Assembly: GCF_040712315.1 (NCBI RefSeq)
Contig: NC_134013.1
Span: forward strand, 2,019,001-2,083,000
DNA length: 64,000 nucleotides
DNA from: Castanea sativa
Lineage: Eukaryota; Streptophyta; Magnoliopsida; Fagales; Fagaceae
Direction: 5' to 3'
This document shows, in pieces, positions 52,047 through 64,000 of the stretch. The notes under the pieces are model-generated. The model did no database searches. It was not told the DNA's origin and worked only from the letters and a program-made list of their open reading frames with translations. The translations under genes were made by a program, and so were the position numbers. Every line of letters begins with the position of its first letter. The stretch's first letter is position 1.

Positions 52047-53807
52047 GAGGTCCAACAATGACAGCAATTTTGATGGATTTTGGATTTTGTCACTTTTAGG
52101 GGCACCAGCCCGGGGTGTATACTCCCTAATAATATACAATTCTTCTGCTAATCCAATTTTGGAAATTGATTTTTAAGGGGTTCTTTATAGGTTGGAAAAA
52201 TGAGGTTGTAATCATAATCGATAAAGAAGTGTTACATCTACAATATTTTTATAATATTTTCACAACATAATATAAAAAGTAAGTTACTATGGTTATAATT
52301 TGAATATACCACTTGAATAACTTTTTTGCCTACTAATAACAGCTAGTAACCACTAACCACTTAAAATTTGTTGTAAAATTGTTGTGGACGTAGTATTTTT
52401 CTAATCAATGAGCATATATCATGAGTTGCTACTTGAAATGCAAATGCCTATTAAGTATTGAAACAATTATTGTTTTTAATTGTTTTGATAATGTGATAGT
52501 TTCAATAAGGGGAAATATTTTGTCCAAAAAAAAAAAAGAAAAAAAAGAATGGGAGGTTTGATTTGAATCCAAAATGTCTTTGTTAAAAATATCACAAGAT
52601 GCTGGTTGAGTTACAAGATTCTTGACAAATTTTTTGATGTAATTATTAATTTCGTTTTTTTTCTTGTCAATCTAAAAAATTATTAGTTTATTGGTTTCTT
52701 ATCTATCTTAAGAGTATTTAAAAAATTGTAAATTTAATTATTTACCCATTATTCTAACAATCTCCTTCACGTAATGTCTTATATTTCCCTTAAATGAAGC
52801 CAAACACGTGAGATGTTCCATTTTTCAGACACCCCCTCTTGATGCCATGAAAATCTAACACTTAATTAAAATAATTTAAGCTGTTAAAAAATGTTGAATT
52901 TAGTCATTCAACCATTATTTTACCACAAGGATTTAATATAAATTTGTAATTTAAACCAACTAGGTATAGTCTTCGTCTTCTTTTTTATATTTTATATATT
53001 TTATTTAATTTTTAATTTCCGACCAACTATTTATAATCATCATAACGTTGACTTAAAAATGGGATTTTTTTTAATGTTACCTATTGTATAAAAAAAATTG
53101 CAATACTTATGAGTTAGCTCATTAATTAAAAGTTTGCAAAAAGACTTGAATGACTGTTTACTGTGGGCCTTGATGCCTCTAATTCGCACCACTAAATATA
53201 GGTGTCATTGAATGGGTTTCTTGTGTGGGCCTATATTGGTAGTACGTGGAATTGTGCAAGAATTGATTGCCCATGGGCTAAATTGTTTTTTTTTTTTTTG
53301 ATGAACACCATGGGCTAAATTGTTAGCAACTGCTTCCTTTAACCTTGAGGGTTGTCCCAAAAACTTCAAAAAGACACCCATTTTTTATTTTGAGGCCTGT
53401 GGCTTGGCCCACTTTCTTTTATGAGCATAGGCCTGAGTCAGGCTTGCTTAAATAACTAAAACACCAAATCACACATCATCCAGCACCATCAAGTTTGGCT
53501 ATAATAAGATTTAAAGTCACTGCTAAATATTTAAGAGTGAGACTCTTTTGGATATATATCATTATTAGTTTCGTTAAAATTTTTTCTTCTTTTTGTGTGT
53601 GCACTAAAATATTTAATATTCTCAACAAAAAAAAGTTCAGCTACTACAATATTTTCCTAAGAAAACAAGGAAATAAAAAAAAGTGGGTTCCAAATAGTTC
53701 TCATTATGGGATTCAGGCTCCCTCAACTTGAAGCAAGAGCTTCTTTTTTTGCTACCATGCACCTGAATTTTGAAGGGGCATTATTTTTATACTTTCTTTT
53801 AACATAC

Positions 53808-53841
<34 letters not shown>

Positions 53842-54708
53842 TTTTTTTTTTTTCTTTTTTTTCTTTTCTTTTCTTTTTAGAATTTGCGGAGTTCTAATAG
53901 GATCTAATCCATTAGTGTTAGTATGATCACATATTTAAAAAAAAAATAATTGTTAGTATATACTAACTATATGTCTTATAGACATATAGTTACTGAGCCA
54001 ATACTTTTTTTTTTTTTTGTGTGGAGAATCTAGCCTATACATAGGTTCCTAGCTAAAAGGAAGGCTAAAAAAAAAAAAAAAAAAACACAAAACAAACAAA
54101 AAAACAAAAAATAAACGGAGGGGAGTCTTTATTAAGTAGAGTCAGTAGATTATAGACCCTATGGGAAACATGTTTTATCTTAAGGGAGTGGTTAACCCAT
54201 CATCAAAATTAATATATTCATTTTTCCCTAATCAAGCAATAAAAAATAATAGTCAAAGATTAACAGATACGAGATTATCAACCAAATCCACAAAGAAGAT
54301 TACAAAATACTTTTAATAACAAACTTTATTCTATCCAAAATCTGAAAATCATACCTAAAGAAATAAAATAAGTGCTTTTTTTTCTTCAAGTTTGTCTTTT
54401 CTAATTTTTCAATTGTCATAGTCTCATAGACTAGGTTAATGTATAGAATGAACAATAAAATTTGAATTTCCTAAGATTACCACCAGTAACTTCAGCTTTT
54501 TAAAAATCTAATAGGTTTTTATGAAATGGCATAATAAAGATCAAATTCTTGTTCTATTTTGGGAATTTCGGTCCCACTCCTTTTTTGTTATGTTTTGATA
54601 CCCAAAATTCATATTAGGATTTGGTATGAAATGCCATTTCACACCAAACCTTTGATCCAATGGTAGAAGTCACACTTGAGTCATCTAATAGAGGATTTCA
54701 CTCACCGT
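52047..54708. other. MATE3 3' flank and spacer
   Basis: Up to about 53840 this is the partner of the MATE2 3' flank, including the MITE at about 52221-52402. A poly-T-led insertion near 53287-53330 (the phrase CATGGGCTAAATTGTT occurs on both sides of a short T-run segment) looks like a small insertion with a duplicated flank. Beyond 53840 is AT-rich DNA with A/T runs. No gene. Confidence 0.45.
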
Positions 54709-54716
54709 ATTCATAT

Positions 54717-55312
54717 CAAGGAAGTCAATACCGTACCAGAGGCTATACCGGTTTGGCCACTGGTACGATATATTTTGGATACCGGTCAATACCGATGTAC
54801 TGTTTCGGGTTTACCGCTATTTTATATATATATATATATATATATTATATACACACACCAAAATCTCTAGAACCATGTTTATAAGCATATAATATTTCAC
54901 TTATATTATAGTAAATATAAAAGTTTATCATAAAATATTACCTCAATTCAGAACAAATTATTCATAGTTTTAGACTTTAGTATCAATTAAAAGGAAAAAA
55001 AAAACACAATATAAAAAATAAAAAGCTTAGTTGTTCATTGCATACTAAGAAAACAAATAATATTAATAAGTTAATGTAAATAAGTTACCATTATGCCCTT
55101 ATAAAAATTCAAAAATTACAAAACTAAAAAAAAAAAAATACTTTTTTCTATACCGGCCGGTATTGCCCGAAATTGGCCGGTATGGCCAGTACGGCCGATA
55201 TTTTTTCCGGTACAAAATAGAAGTGTACCGGTACCGGTGCATTGGCCGATATGGTATGTACTGGCCGGTATGGTATGTACCGGCCGGTACCGGTACGGTA
55301 TCGACCACCCTG
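54717..55312. mobile_element. Non-autonomous hAT element with CCGG-rich subterminal repeats
   Basis: A perfect 8-bp TSD ATTCATAT lies at 54709-54716 and 55313-55320. The left end is CAAGGAAGTCAATACCGTAC; the right end, on the minus strand, is CAGGGTGGTCGATACCGTAC. Both subterminal regions are packed with ACCGG, GGCCGGTA and CGGTAC words; the centre is AT-rich. No transposase is present. It follows the same design as 8829-9483 (GC-rich arms, AT-rich centre) but with a different repeat word. Confidence 0.88.
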
Positions 55313-55471
55313 ATTCATATTCATGTTAGGCTATTAGATGATAACCTACTTCAAACTAGGCATATGCTTCCATTAAAACTTAAAAACTAGTGGGATACAT
55401 ATTATTTTTTAGTTTGTAAAGCATAAAGTGAAACACTTTATGTAAGATAGAGGAATTTGAGATAATTATAA

Positions 55472-56090
55472 CGGAGGGAGTCTTGGACAAGGGGGGCAAT
55501 GCCCCCCTTTTTAAAAAAAAATATTAATATATACATAGGTACCAATTTTTGCATTTTTGTTCTATAAAATTACACATTGCCCCCCTTAGCAATATTATTG
55601 ATCATTTTAAGAGTACTACTATAGTTACAAACTTTTCAACAATATTTTTACAAATTGTTGAGGTAGTAAATTTTTATTGGTTTGTATCTGGACCCATTAT
55701 TTACATCACATTTTTACGTACTAATAAGCACTCACCACATTAACAATTTGTAAAGATGTTTGTAACTTTAGTATTTTCCACATTTTAAAGGCCAGATCTA
55801 AAATTTAAAACAAAATAAACAAGTCCAAAAAATTACCCAACAACAAAATTGTCAATAGTAAAGCTAAAAATAATTAAGCCTAATTAACCAATTTTACAAA
55901 AAACAAACAACTTGGCCCTTTAAAAAATTTTAAACAAATAATTTTGTTTATACCTAAACGCACACATAAAATACACAAATAAATAAATAACTATTAGCTA
56001 TTAAATAATAGAGCCGGAGACTAGAGTTGCCACATGCAACCGCAATAGCAAAGCCCCCGTCTCTAACCTCAAGTCCTGGCTCCGTTCCTA
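55472..56090. mobile_element. Possible degraded hAT-like element
   Basis: The left ACGGAGGGAGTCTTGGAC and the right, on the minus strand, AGGAACGGAGCCAGGACTTG are imperfect inverted ends. A GGGGGGCAATGCCCCCC palindrome lies next to the left end, and CCCCC/GGGGG words occur near both ends. A second hairpin MITE appears to lie inside (about 55608-55780, arms AGTTACAAACTTTTCA and AGTTACAAACATCTTT). No clear TSD. Confidence 0.4.
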
Positions 56091-58385
56091 GATATAATAG
56101 TAATATTGTTATAACCATATTCCATTTTCTTCCTCCTTTAATGCCTAAAAAAAAAAAAAACCAGATATACAGATTTTCTTTTCATTTTTTTTAATACACT
56201 CATTCTATTACATATAATAATTGGTAAAGTAGTGAAATACAAAAAATAAGAAAAAAAAAATTGTGTTTCATACAAAGAAGGTAGATAGGAATTCAATACT
56301 CATTTTCACTCGATTTAATTCCTTTATCAACTCTTTAATTGAACAAGTAGTTGCATTGATCACTGCATGCATCTGATCAAAAATTCATATATAGCTAGCA
56401 ACTGTGAACAATTGAATGATCACCAGACTTTCAGATTCACGTACGGCTACCAAATAAATCCTATAAGTAACAAATCATGCACACACACGCACAAAGAAGT
56501 AAGAAGAAAACATTAAAAACCCTAACACTACTGAAGAGAAGAGAAACACGTTACGTGATCCAGGTAACACCAAACACTGTCACTAGAGCAGATTTGGGAA
56601 GTAAATAAATATCTGCACGTTTTTAATTTTCTTTAGGCCAAAGTCTCACTATCGCTTTGAAAACTCTAACTACCAATTACTAAATATATACCTGTCCGAA
56701 TAAATGTATTGTCACTAATGTATTAAATACTTTTTTTTTTTTTTTTTTTTTTAACCCTGCAACTATGCAAGCAAAGCACCATATTAAAGATTTTTGGAAA
56801 ACAAGCTCTCTTGGTAGAAAAGCAGACCAGCATGGGAACCTTGTATATTAATCATCTGCTCTTTCCTGAACACGTACAGTAGCTGCAATATTGATCACTA
56901 TATATAGTTTATCAGCTTCACAGCTTCCAACTGCGAATTACAATTGAATGATCACCAGCCTTTCATATTCATTGCTATCAAACAAAGCTTAAAAGTGACA
57001 AAACACACACAGAAATAAGAAGAAAACATTAAAAGCCCTCACACCGCATAGGAGAATTACTTTACATTGTCTTGCCATGGTCACACCAAACTCTAGGGCA
57101 GAATGAAGAATAAAATATCCACTAACTCTTTTAAAAGGCATAAAAACAATAATTACGACAAATTTCACAACTATGAAAGTAGAAATTTGTATATGGTAAG
57201 TAAAAAAAATGATCCTAAATGTGAACTAATAATAAATTTTACTTCATCAATTATGAAAAATAGCAAGTTGTCTGTGTGATGCACGAATAATGTTGTAATA
57301 TTTTATGTGAGATGATTATGGAGAATTTTGTACAAATATTATAGCATAATTGTTTTAAGAATTTTGTTAGTAATGAGTTCATCATAAGAAATAATTATAA
57401 ATTGCACACACATATCTATTATAATTATTCAATTCAAGTAATGAGAAATAAAAAACAACTTTGGAGGAATATTGTAAAATAAAAGTACTTGATATAAAAT
57501 ATGTATTTCTCTTTCTCCTTAATTCTAAAACAAAATATACTTCCTAAACATCCACAAACAATCACATCATTTACAAAACCCGCAAATCTACAACATTTAA
57601 CCTTAACATCAAAATTGTAATTGCCGTTGTCACACAATATAAAATGCATGACCCCCTTCTTTAGTTGTTGCCAACTCATACAGGTTAGGTTAGACAAGAC
57701 AAGAATGAGAAAGCTAGCTAGATATCATCGAAAGATTGAACGTAAATAAAATCATTTTTCGTTTGTAGTGACATGAGATGGCACGAAAAACTATAGGTAA
57801 GTATACATAAAAGAGTAGAAAACTAGAAATGCAAAAGATGAAAATGGTGAATTGAAATGCAAAGAATTTTGTATGTATGAGGGAGAAATAATCTTGAAAT
57901 ATTGAACCAAAAAATATAATGAATATTTACATTTTAATTAGAAAAGTTTTGAAACATTGAACCAATTGAAACAAAAAGTTAATATTTAAATTGTTCTTAT
58001 ATCTGATGTGTCACTTGAGGAAATTTTAATTCTTTTTGTATAGAATGCGACACTTGGTAGAACCTTATACTTTTTCACGTGAGGCCTCTACTTTTATATG
58101 TATTTTGATTTTGAGTTGATTTGATTTGATGATTCATCGATAATTATTGTGCATGTTAAAGTGTTTTATTTCTTAAGGCTACAATCCCACAAAGTCTCGC
58201 TGTCGCGTTGAAAACTCAAACTAGCTACTCTATAATATTGTCGGAATTGTCTCATTTTACATGCTTTTATATATACCAAGCACTATACCAAAGAATTTTG
58301 GAAAACTAGCTGGGACCTCTCAGTCTCTCTTTAGTCTTTACTCCTGGACCAACTACTTAGGCAAAGAGACTAATATAGTTCTTCC
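56091..58385. other. MATE4 upstream region with duplicated segments
   Basis: No gene. Segments recur: CAATTGAATGATCACCAG, followed by TTTCA, AAGAAGAAAACATTAAAA and CACCAAAC, occurs near 56409-56590 and again near 56941-57090. The block AAAGTCTC(A/G)CT(A/G)TCGC to GGAAAACAAGCT/GGAAAACTAGCT occurs at about 56640-56810 and at about 58190-58312, the latter being the immediate MATE4 promoter. Confidence 0.6.
58268..58275 (+). promoter_or_regulatory. Putative TATA box of MATE4
   Basis: TATATATA in the context GCTTTTATATATACCA, 111 bp before the start codon at 58386. This leaves a plausible leader of about 80 nt. It is the best match in the 200 bp before the gene. Confidence 0.5.
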
Positions 58386-61300
58386 ATGGAGAGCATTACT
58401 AACGGGGACAATCATCATGAAGATCTTAACCAATCTCTCTTACCAGAATCGTCTATCAGAGATGAAGATCATAATCTTAAAGACCTCGCATCAAGGGTGT
58501 GGATTGAATCAAAGAAGCTATGGCACATTGTGGGACCCGCCATTTTCAGCAGGGTGGCTTCCTACTCCATGAATGTCATCACTCAAGCCTTTGCTGGTCA
58601 TCTTGGTGAAGTTGAACTTGCTTCCACCTCCATAGCCATCAATGTCATCCTCGGCTTCTGTTTTGGCCTCATGGTAATTCATCTCTCTCTGAGTTTTAAC
58701 CCTATAAATTTAGTAAATAAGCTTTTGCGATATAGACCTTTAAAAAATTCTTAGCATTTCGTGCGTTTCATGTATTTTTCAAATTTAAGTGAATAGAGTA
58801 CATTAACTTTTTTATATAGTTTTTTATCCCAAAAGTTTAAGCGTTGAAAGTTGGCAAAGCAAATAATTTAACAATTGGTATAAATGGATATATTATTCGA
58901 TACTTAAGGCAATTTATTCTAATAGCATGATAAATTATTACATGTTTCAAAAGTTTAAACTAAAAAAAAATGATTTTAAGTAATTGTTTAATTATCATTT
59001 TTACAATTGTGCTACATTTTATTAGTTAGGGATGGCGAGCGCATTGGAGACACTGTGTGGACAGGCTTTTGGGGCAAAGAGGTACCCTATGTTGGGCATA
59101 TATCTTCAAAGGTCATGGATTGTGCTGTTCCTATGTTGTGCTTTGCTCTCTCCCTTTTACGTTTTTGCTGGTGCCATTTTGAAACTCATAGGACTGTCCA
59201 ATGAAGTGGCAGAGCAGACAGGGTTGGTGGCTCGGTGGCTCATACCTTTACACTTCAGCTTTGCATTTTACTTCCCAGTTCAAAGGTTCTTACAGTCCCA
59301 GCTCAAGACCTTAGTGATTGCATGGACGGCTTTGGTGGCTCTATTGCTCAATGTGTTGATTAGTTGGTTGTTCGTTATTGTTTGGGATTTTGGACTCGTT
59401 GGTGCCATTGTTGCTTTGGATATCTCGTGGTGGACTTTGGGTGTTGGGTTGTATCTCTATGTTGTGTGTGGTGGATGTCCTCTAACTTGGTCTGGTTTGT
59501 CTGTGCAAGCCTTTTCAGGGCTCTGGGAGTTTCTCAAACTCTCTGCTGGTTCGGGAGTCATGCTCTGGTATATAATATATCTGCCTCTTTCTCCAATAAT
59601 GCATGTACTTCTAGTTCCATACCTATCAAATAAAACAAAAACACAATATTTTTGTAACATTTTTAGTAACCGATTAACATGATATATTATGATTAGTACA
59701 TAATAAAGGTAATATTAGTGATAGATATAGATAGAGCTTTTAAGATCAAAACTTTTTTACTTAAATTTTCCACTTTGCCCCCTCCTCCTATCTTCAGATT
59801 TTTTTTATACGTCTTTTTGTGTGAATTTTTTTTTGTATTTATGGTGATAAACTTCTTTTACATCATAATTATAATTAATACACTAGTATCTGTTTTATAT
59901 GTGAAAATTCATTTGAAAACCAGAAAGAAAACTTTTCCTATTTTATCAAAAGGAATTAAATGAGATTTTGTGCACAAATTTGTCTACATAAGAGTTTTTT
60001 TTTTTTTTTTTTCCTCTCTTTATTGATAATTTATTTTTAAGCAATTATTTCGGTTAGTTTATGGTTCATAATTTCTTTTTTGTTGGTGATGTATGCAGTT
60101 TAGAGTTCTGGTACTACAAAATACTAACGTTGATGACTGGATACTTAAAGAATGCCACTATATCCGTGGATGCCTTGTCAATCTGGTTTGAAATTTGCCT
60201 TGACTCGTTAAAGTTTAAAATAATTATAAGTGTTTGTGAAATATGGAAGTAAGAATCATAATTTAAGTTTCTAGAATAAAATTTCATACACATATATACT
60301 TAATTAGATTATGCTAGAATAAAATTTCTATTTTGTATAAATATTTATTTTTATTTTAAAAAGACAACAATAACCAAACTTTAGTCCCATATTATTATGT
60401 GGGCTATGGAATAATTGCACTTTGAATGTGACACTATATGATTAATAATTTCCTGATATCTCCTCTTTTCAGCATGAATATCATTGGGTGGGAGATGATG
60501 ATCCACTTGGCTTTTCTTGCGGGTTCTGGGTATCATTTCTCATCCTTTTCACACTTTTTTTAGTTTTACTATCAATCTTTAAATATAATTTGGAATGAAC
60601 CTACGTACATACCGCCATATATATGAGGATATCACATGTCCTCATTTATAAGATAAATTAGAGTTCGAATCTTCTCTCTCGTATTGTTGTAAGTCTTGTC
60701 ACTATCATTTTAAAATAAATAATAAAAATAACAATAAACCTTAAACAATAACACAAAACATTGATATATATTGTCCCCAAAATAAGGTAAGTATGTAAAA
60801 AATAGGGGACTACATAAACACAAGAAGCACGTATAGAAAGGAATTGGAACAAATTTCATGTGGACTCGTGGTCTCAAACTCTCCACCTATTAACTTCATT
60901 TTGAAATTTTTGCCAATGAAATTCACAGAGTAAGGGTAGCCAATGAATTGGGAGCTGGGAATGGTAAAGCAGCGAAATTTGCAAGTATAGTGTCTGTGGC
61001 ATATTCCACAATGATTGGACTCATTTTCTGCATCATAATCTTGATTTTCCACCACGAGTTTGCAAACATATTTACATCCAACACTGAAGTGGTGCAAGAA
61101 GTTGATAAGTTGTTGTACCTCTTAGGTGCCACAATTCTTCTTAACAGTGTTCAACCAGTTCTATCAGGTGAGTTTCTTTCAAACTTAGTTTCCGTATGCC
61201 ACACCTTATTTTTAGTTTATTCGATTTAATTGGCTTGTTTTCAATTTTTTTTTATTATAATTCGATAGTTAAATCTTATTCCTTTTAGATACTAACTATA

Positions 61301-64000
61301 TTTTTGTTTAATTTTATTTTTTAAACCCAATAAAAACTAAAGTAAATTAACTCTCTCAAACGAGCACTTACCATTTTTATTTATTTATTTTATACAAGAT
61401 ATAATTCTACTATAACCTAATCTAAGCGTATATGTATATGAAACTCCTTTCTGGACACTTGAACTCCAGCTCTTACCCTCACACTTCACAAGTACTTGTA
61501 CGTATAGAGTGACCGTCGCACCTTTTGAATTATTTACCTAGTTATAAAGCATATTTTTTGTACCTTTTGGATTTTTGTTAACTACCGACAAGACTTATAC
61601 TTTGGTCAGTTATTGGAGCATTAATTCGAACATTCATTTCGAAAATTGGCAATAAATAGTGACAATAACGGGCAAAACTTTGTTTCTCCTTCGGCCCACT
61701 AGAGGCCCATTGAATGTGTGTTTCCTATCATTACTGAGATCCTTTATTCCACCCTTAGAAGTAGGTGAGATTTCTTCTTCAATTTTTCTTTAACTAATAG
61801 TCTAATACTCCAGACGGGTCCTCGGTCTCAACTGGTCCGGGTCCAACCGGTCCTGGTCTGTCCAATCTAGACTTTGGTCTTGAGCCTTCTGAGAGACCAA
61901 TTGAAATAGGCGAGGCACACTGAGAGAGACATGGTTGTAAGTGAGAGAGATGAACTTTCTCAACACATTTTAAGAGAGTGAGTGATACTGAATTCCAATT
62001 GTCTTATTTGACTATAGAGTTACTATACAGAGTCTTAGATTGATTGAAACAACAATATATAGTGTAAAAATTTGATAACTATTGCCTGTAATTTTTTTCA
62101 CCTTTGCAACTAGTGAATCAAAGTTCAAACCCAAACTCTTCCTATGAAAAAGGACTCATCGATTCCAATGAACTACAATGTTCTCTGCATTGGCCTTAAT
62201 AGATTTATTTTTTGCTTGTTAATAATTGTTACAAATAAAAGAGGAGATTCAAATCTTAATTCTTCATATAAGAGAGACTAGACAATGACAATCGCACTGA
62301 AATTAAAAGGCTCTTAGCAATAGGATTATAAATCCGATTTCTTGACTCTGACAGGGGTAGCTATTGGATCGGGATGGCAAGCGTTAGTTGCTTATGTAAA
62401 TCTTGGGTGTTACTATATCATTGGACTTCCTCTTGGAGTCATTATGGGATGGGTTTTTAACGTCGGCCTTATGGTACGTACTTTTACCAACTAGCTTTCT
62501 TTAATTTCTAGCTTTATGTATGTGTCGGACAGAGGGATAGCATAATCATGATTGGAATCATTTATAATGCCATATTCATTCCTATCACATTTTTGGTTTT
62601 TTGTTTTTTTTCCCCTTACAATATCATATGATTACATTGCAATAGAAAGGATTAATGGACCACAAGCCAAGTGGCTATTATGCTTTGTGGCAGATTTGAC
62701 TTGGTCTCATTAAGTGTATATAACTACCCAAGGGTGTACCCGGTGGTAAATTCCTTGATCTTGGGCATGACGTAATTTCAAAAATCTCAAGTTCAATTTG
62801 TCACACTATCAACTTATAGGATTTTCAATGTATCTTATGAGCATGAAGTGAAATAGTCTGACTAAAGGTTAGGACACCACTTCTAATTTATAATGTCGTA
62901 TTCATTCATATCACGTTTTTGGTTTTTTGTTTTTTTTCCCCTTACAATATCATATGATTACATTGCAATAGAAAGAATTAATGGACCACAGGCCAAGTGG
63001 CTATTATGATTTGTGACAGATATGACTTGGTCTCATTTAGTGTATATAACCACCCCCAAGGGTGTACCTGGGTGGTAAATTTGTTGATCTTGGGTATGAC
63101 GTAATTTCAAAGATCTCGAGTTCAATTTACCGCATTATCAATCTATAGGATTTTCAATGTATCTTATGAGTATGAAGTGAAATAGTCAGGCCAAAGGTTA
63201 GGACACCACTTCTAGTTTATATATATATATATATATATTTTATTATTTTTTTGAGGTAATAAGTTATTAATAGTAGACAATAAAATAGTATCAAAGATAA
63301 TTTCAAAAATAATTTTAGATAGAAATCACGACAATTTATCACCTAAGTGGTGAAAAAATAAAATATCCTATACATAGCATTAATCAATTTAGCTCATGGG
63401 CATTGTTCTTGTCCTTAATTAGACCAACATTTTATCCAAGGTTCAGATAAAATGCTGGTTTGATTCAGCCTGAAAAGAAAATCTTCTCTCTCTAGTCTCT
63501 ACCCTGAATGAATTAGAGGGGTGAACCTTCCACCATGAATGGGAGAGGCGAAAATGGGCCCTCAAGTGGAGTACAAATCAGCCAGCCTATAGTCACACTA
63601 GCTATGTGGACCTTACACTAGGTATGTAGGAGATGACAATGGGCTCTGAGGTGTAGTACAAATCAAGCCAAATTGGCAACAAATGGGGGCCTTTTGGGCT
63701 TCTCCATTAACAAGAAGATAATTCCCAACAAAGAGCTTAATATAATAGTCCATTAAAGGTCTTCAGATTTATCACCACGTATGTAGTTTTTTCAAACTAG
63801 ATAAAGCTTTTCTAAAATGCTTGTTAAAATTGGTGTACCAGGGCATTTGGGCTGGAATGATCTTCGGTGGGACTGTCATTCAGACTGTTATATTGTCCAT
63901 CATAACAATACGATGTGATTGGGAAAATGAGGTAAATTTCAACATATTTTCACAATATATATTATATAGCATCATGACATCTACATATAATAAGCTGATA
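58386..64000 (+). CDS. MATE4: MATE/DETOXIFICATION-family transporter, 7 of 8 exons in window (474 aa seen)
   Basis: Multidrug and toxic compound extrusion antiporter, cut by the window end. Exons: 58386-58673, 59026-59567, 60099-60185, 60473-60529, 60929-61167, 62355-62473, 63842-63931. All introns are GT-AG. The last exon (C-terminal tail, 17-29 codons in the paralogues) lies to the right. Landmarks: [56 protein letters not shown] (spans exons 1-2), [93 protein letters not shown]. The N-terminus has an acidic His-rich stretch (GDNHHEDLN). It is closer to MATE2/3 than to MATE1. Intron 6 carries a tandem duplication. No lesion is visible in the seen part. Confidence 0.93.
62563..63218. repeat. 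Tandem duplication in MATE4 intron 6, unit about 327 bp
   Basis: The two copies (about 62563-62887 and 62889-63218) are nearly identical along their length, with shared words such as TTACAATATCATATGATTAC, CAAGTGGCTATTATG, GACTTGGTCTCATT, ATGACGTAATTTCAAA and GGTTAGGACACCACTTCTA. A (TA)n run follows at 63219-63238. It affects neither splice site. Confidence 0.9.

Noticed and set aside
62720..62830. Possible tRNA-derived SINE or tRNA gene
   Set aside because: Only a weak box B-like phrase; no cloverleaf, no convincing box A. Not enough to annotate.

Overview
This window looks like nuclear DNA of a woody eudicot. It is AT-rich, has multi-exon genes with plant GT/GC-AG introns, long intergenic and intronic stretches, and a dense layer of plant DNA transposons and LTR remnants. 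Some repeat styles (for example the GATCGATC-rich segment at the left edge) remind me of Fagaceae such as oak, but that is a weak inference. I find no tRNA, rRNA or CRISPR array.

Layout. 1042-4083 (minus) is a complete class III secretory peroxidase gene with four exons; its first intron uses a GC donor. 4151-8820 is gene-free and holds two old local duplications. 8829-9483 is a GC-rich non-autonomous hAT element with a perfect 8-bp target-site duplication (TSD). 9830-14762 is a decayed minus-strand Ty1/copia retrotransposon. Its 3' LTR was hit by a hAT element, which was itself hit by another retrotransposon now reduced to a solo LTR, giving three layers, each with its own TSD. From 15949 to the right edge there are four plus-strand MATE (DETOXIFICATION-like) transporter genes with the same eight-exon plan: MATE1 (15949-19846, 488 aa), MATE2 (34094-40477, 495 aa), MATE3 (44946-52046, 490 aa) and MATE4 (58386 to beyond 64000, last exon missing). 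Exons 2 to 6 have identical lengths in all four (542, 87, 57, 239 and 119 bp).

MATE2 and MATE3 lie in a recent tandem segmental duplication (about 32.77-42.31 kb and 42.31-53.84 kb). The duplication gives a natural 'empty site' control: several elements are present in one copy and absent in the other. In the MATE3 copy these include a Pack-MULE-like element carrying an exon fragment of mitochondrial dihydrolipoamide dehydrogenase (43392-44606), a broken GH18 class V chitinase copy in intron 2 (46684-47230), and a second long-TIR element in intron 4. In the MATE2 copy they include a hAT element in intron 5 and a MITE in intron 4. The gap between MATE1 and MATE2 (19.8-34 kb) holds no convincing gene, but has a solo LTR with a TSD and a nested foldback/hAT structure inside a small tandem duplication.

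Functionally, the MATE cluster should export or sequester small molecules (flavonoids, other secondary metabolites or ions) across vacuolar or plasma membranes using an ion gradient; the substrate cannot be read from sequence. The peroxidase acts in the apoplast or vacuole. Exon boundaries were set by hand from splice signals, reading frame and agreement among the four paralogues.
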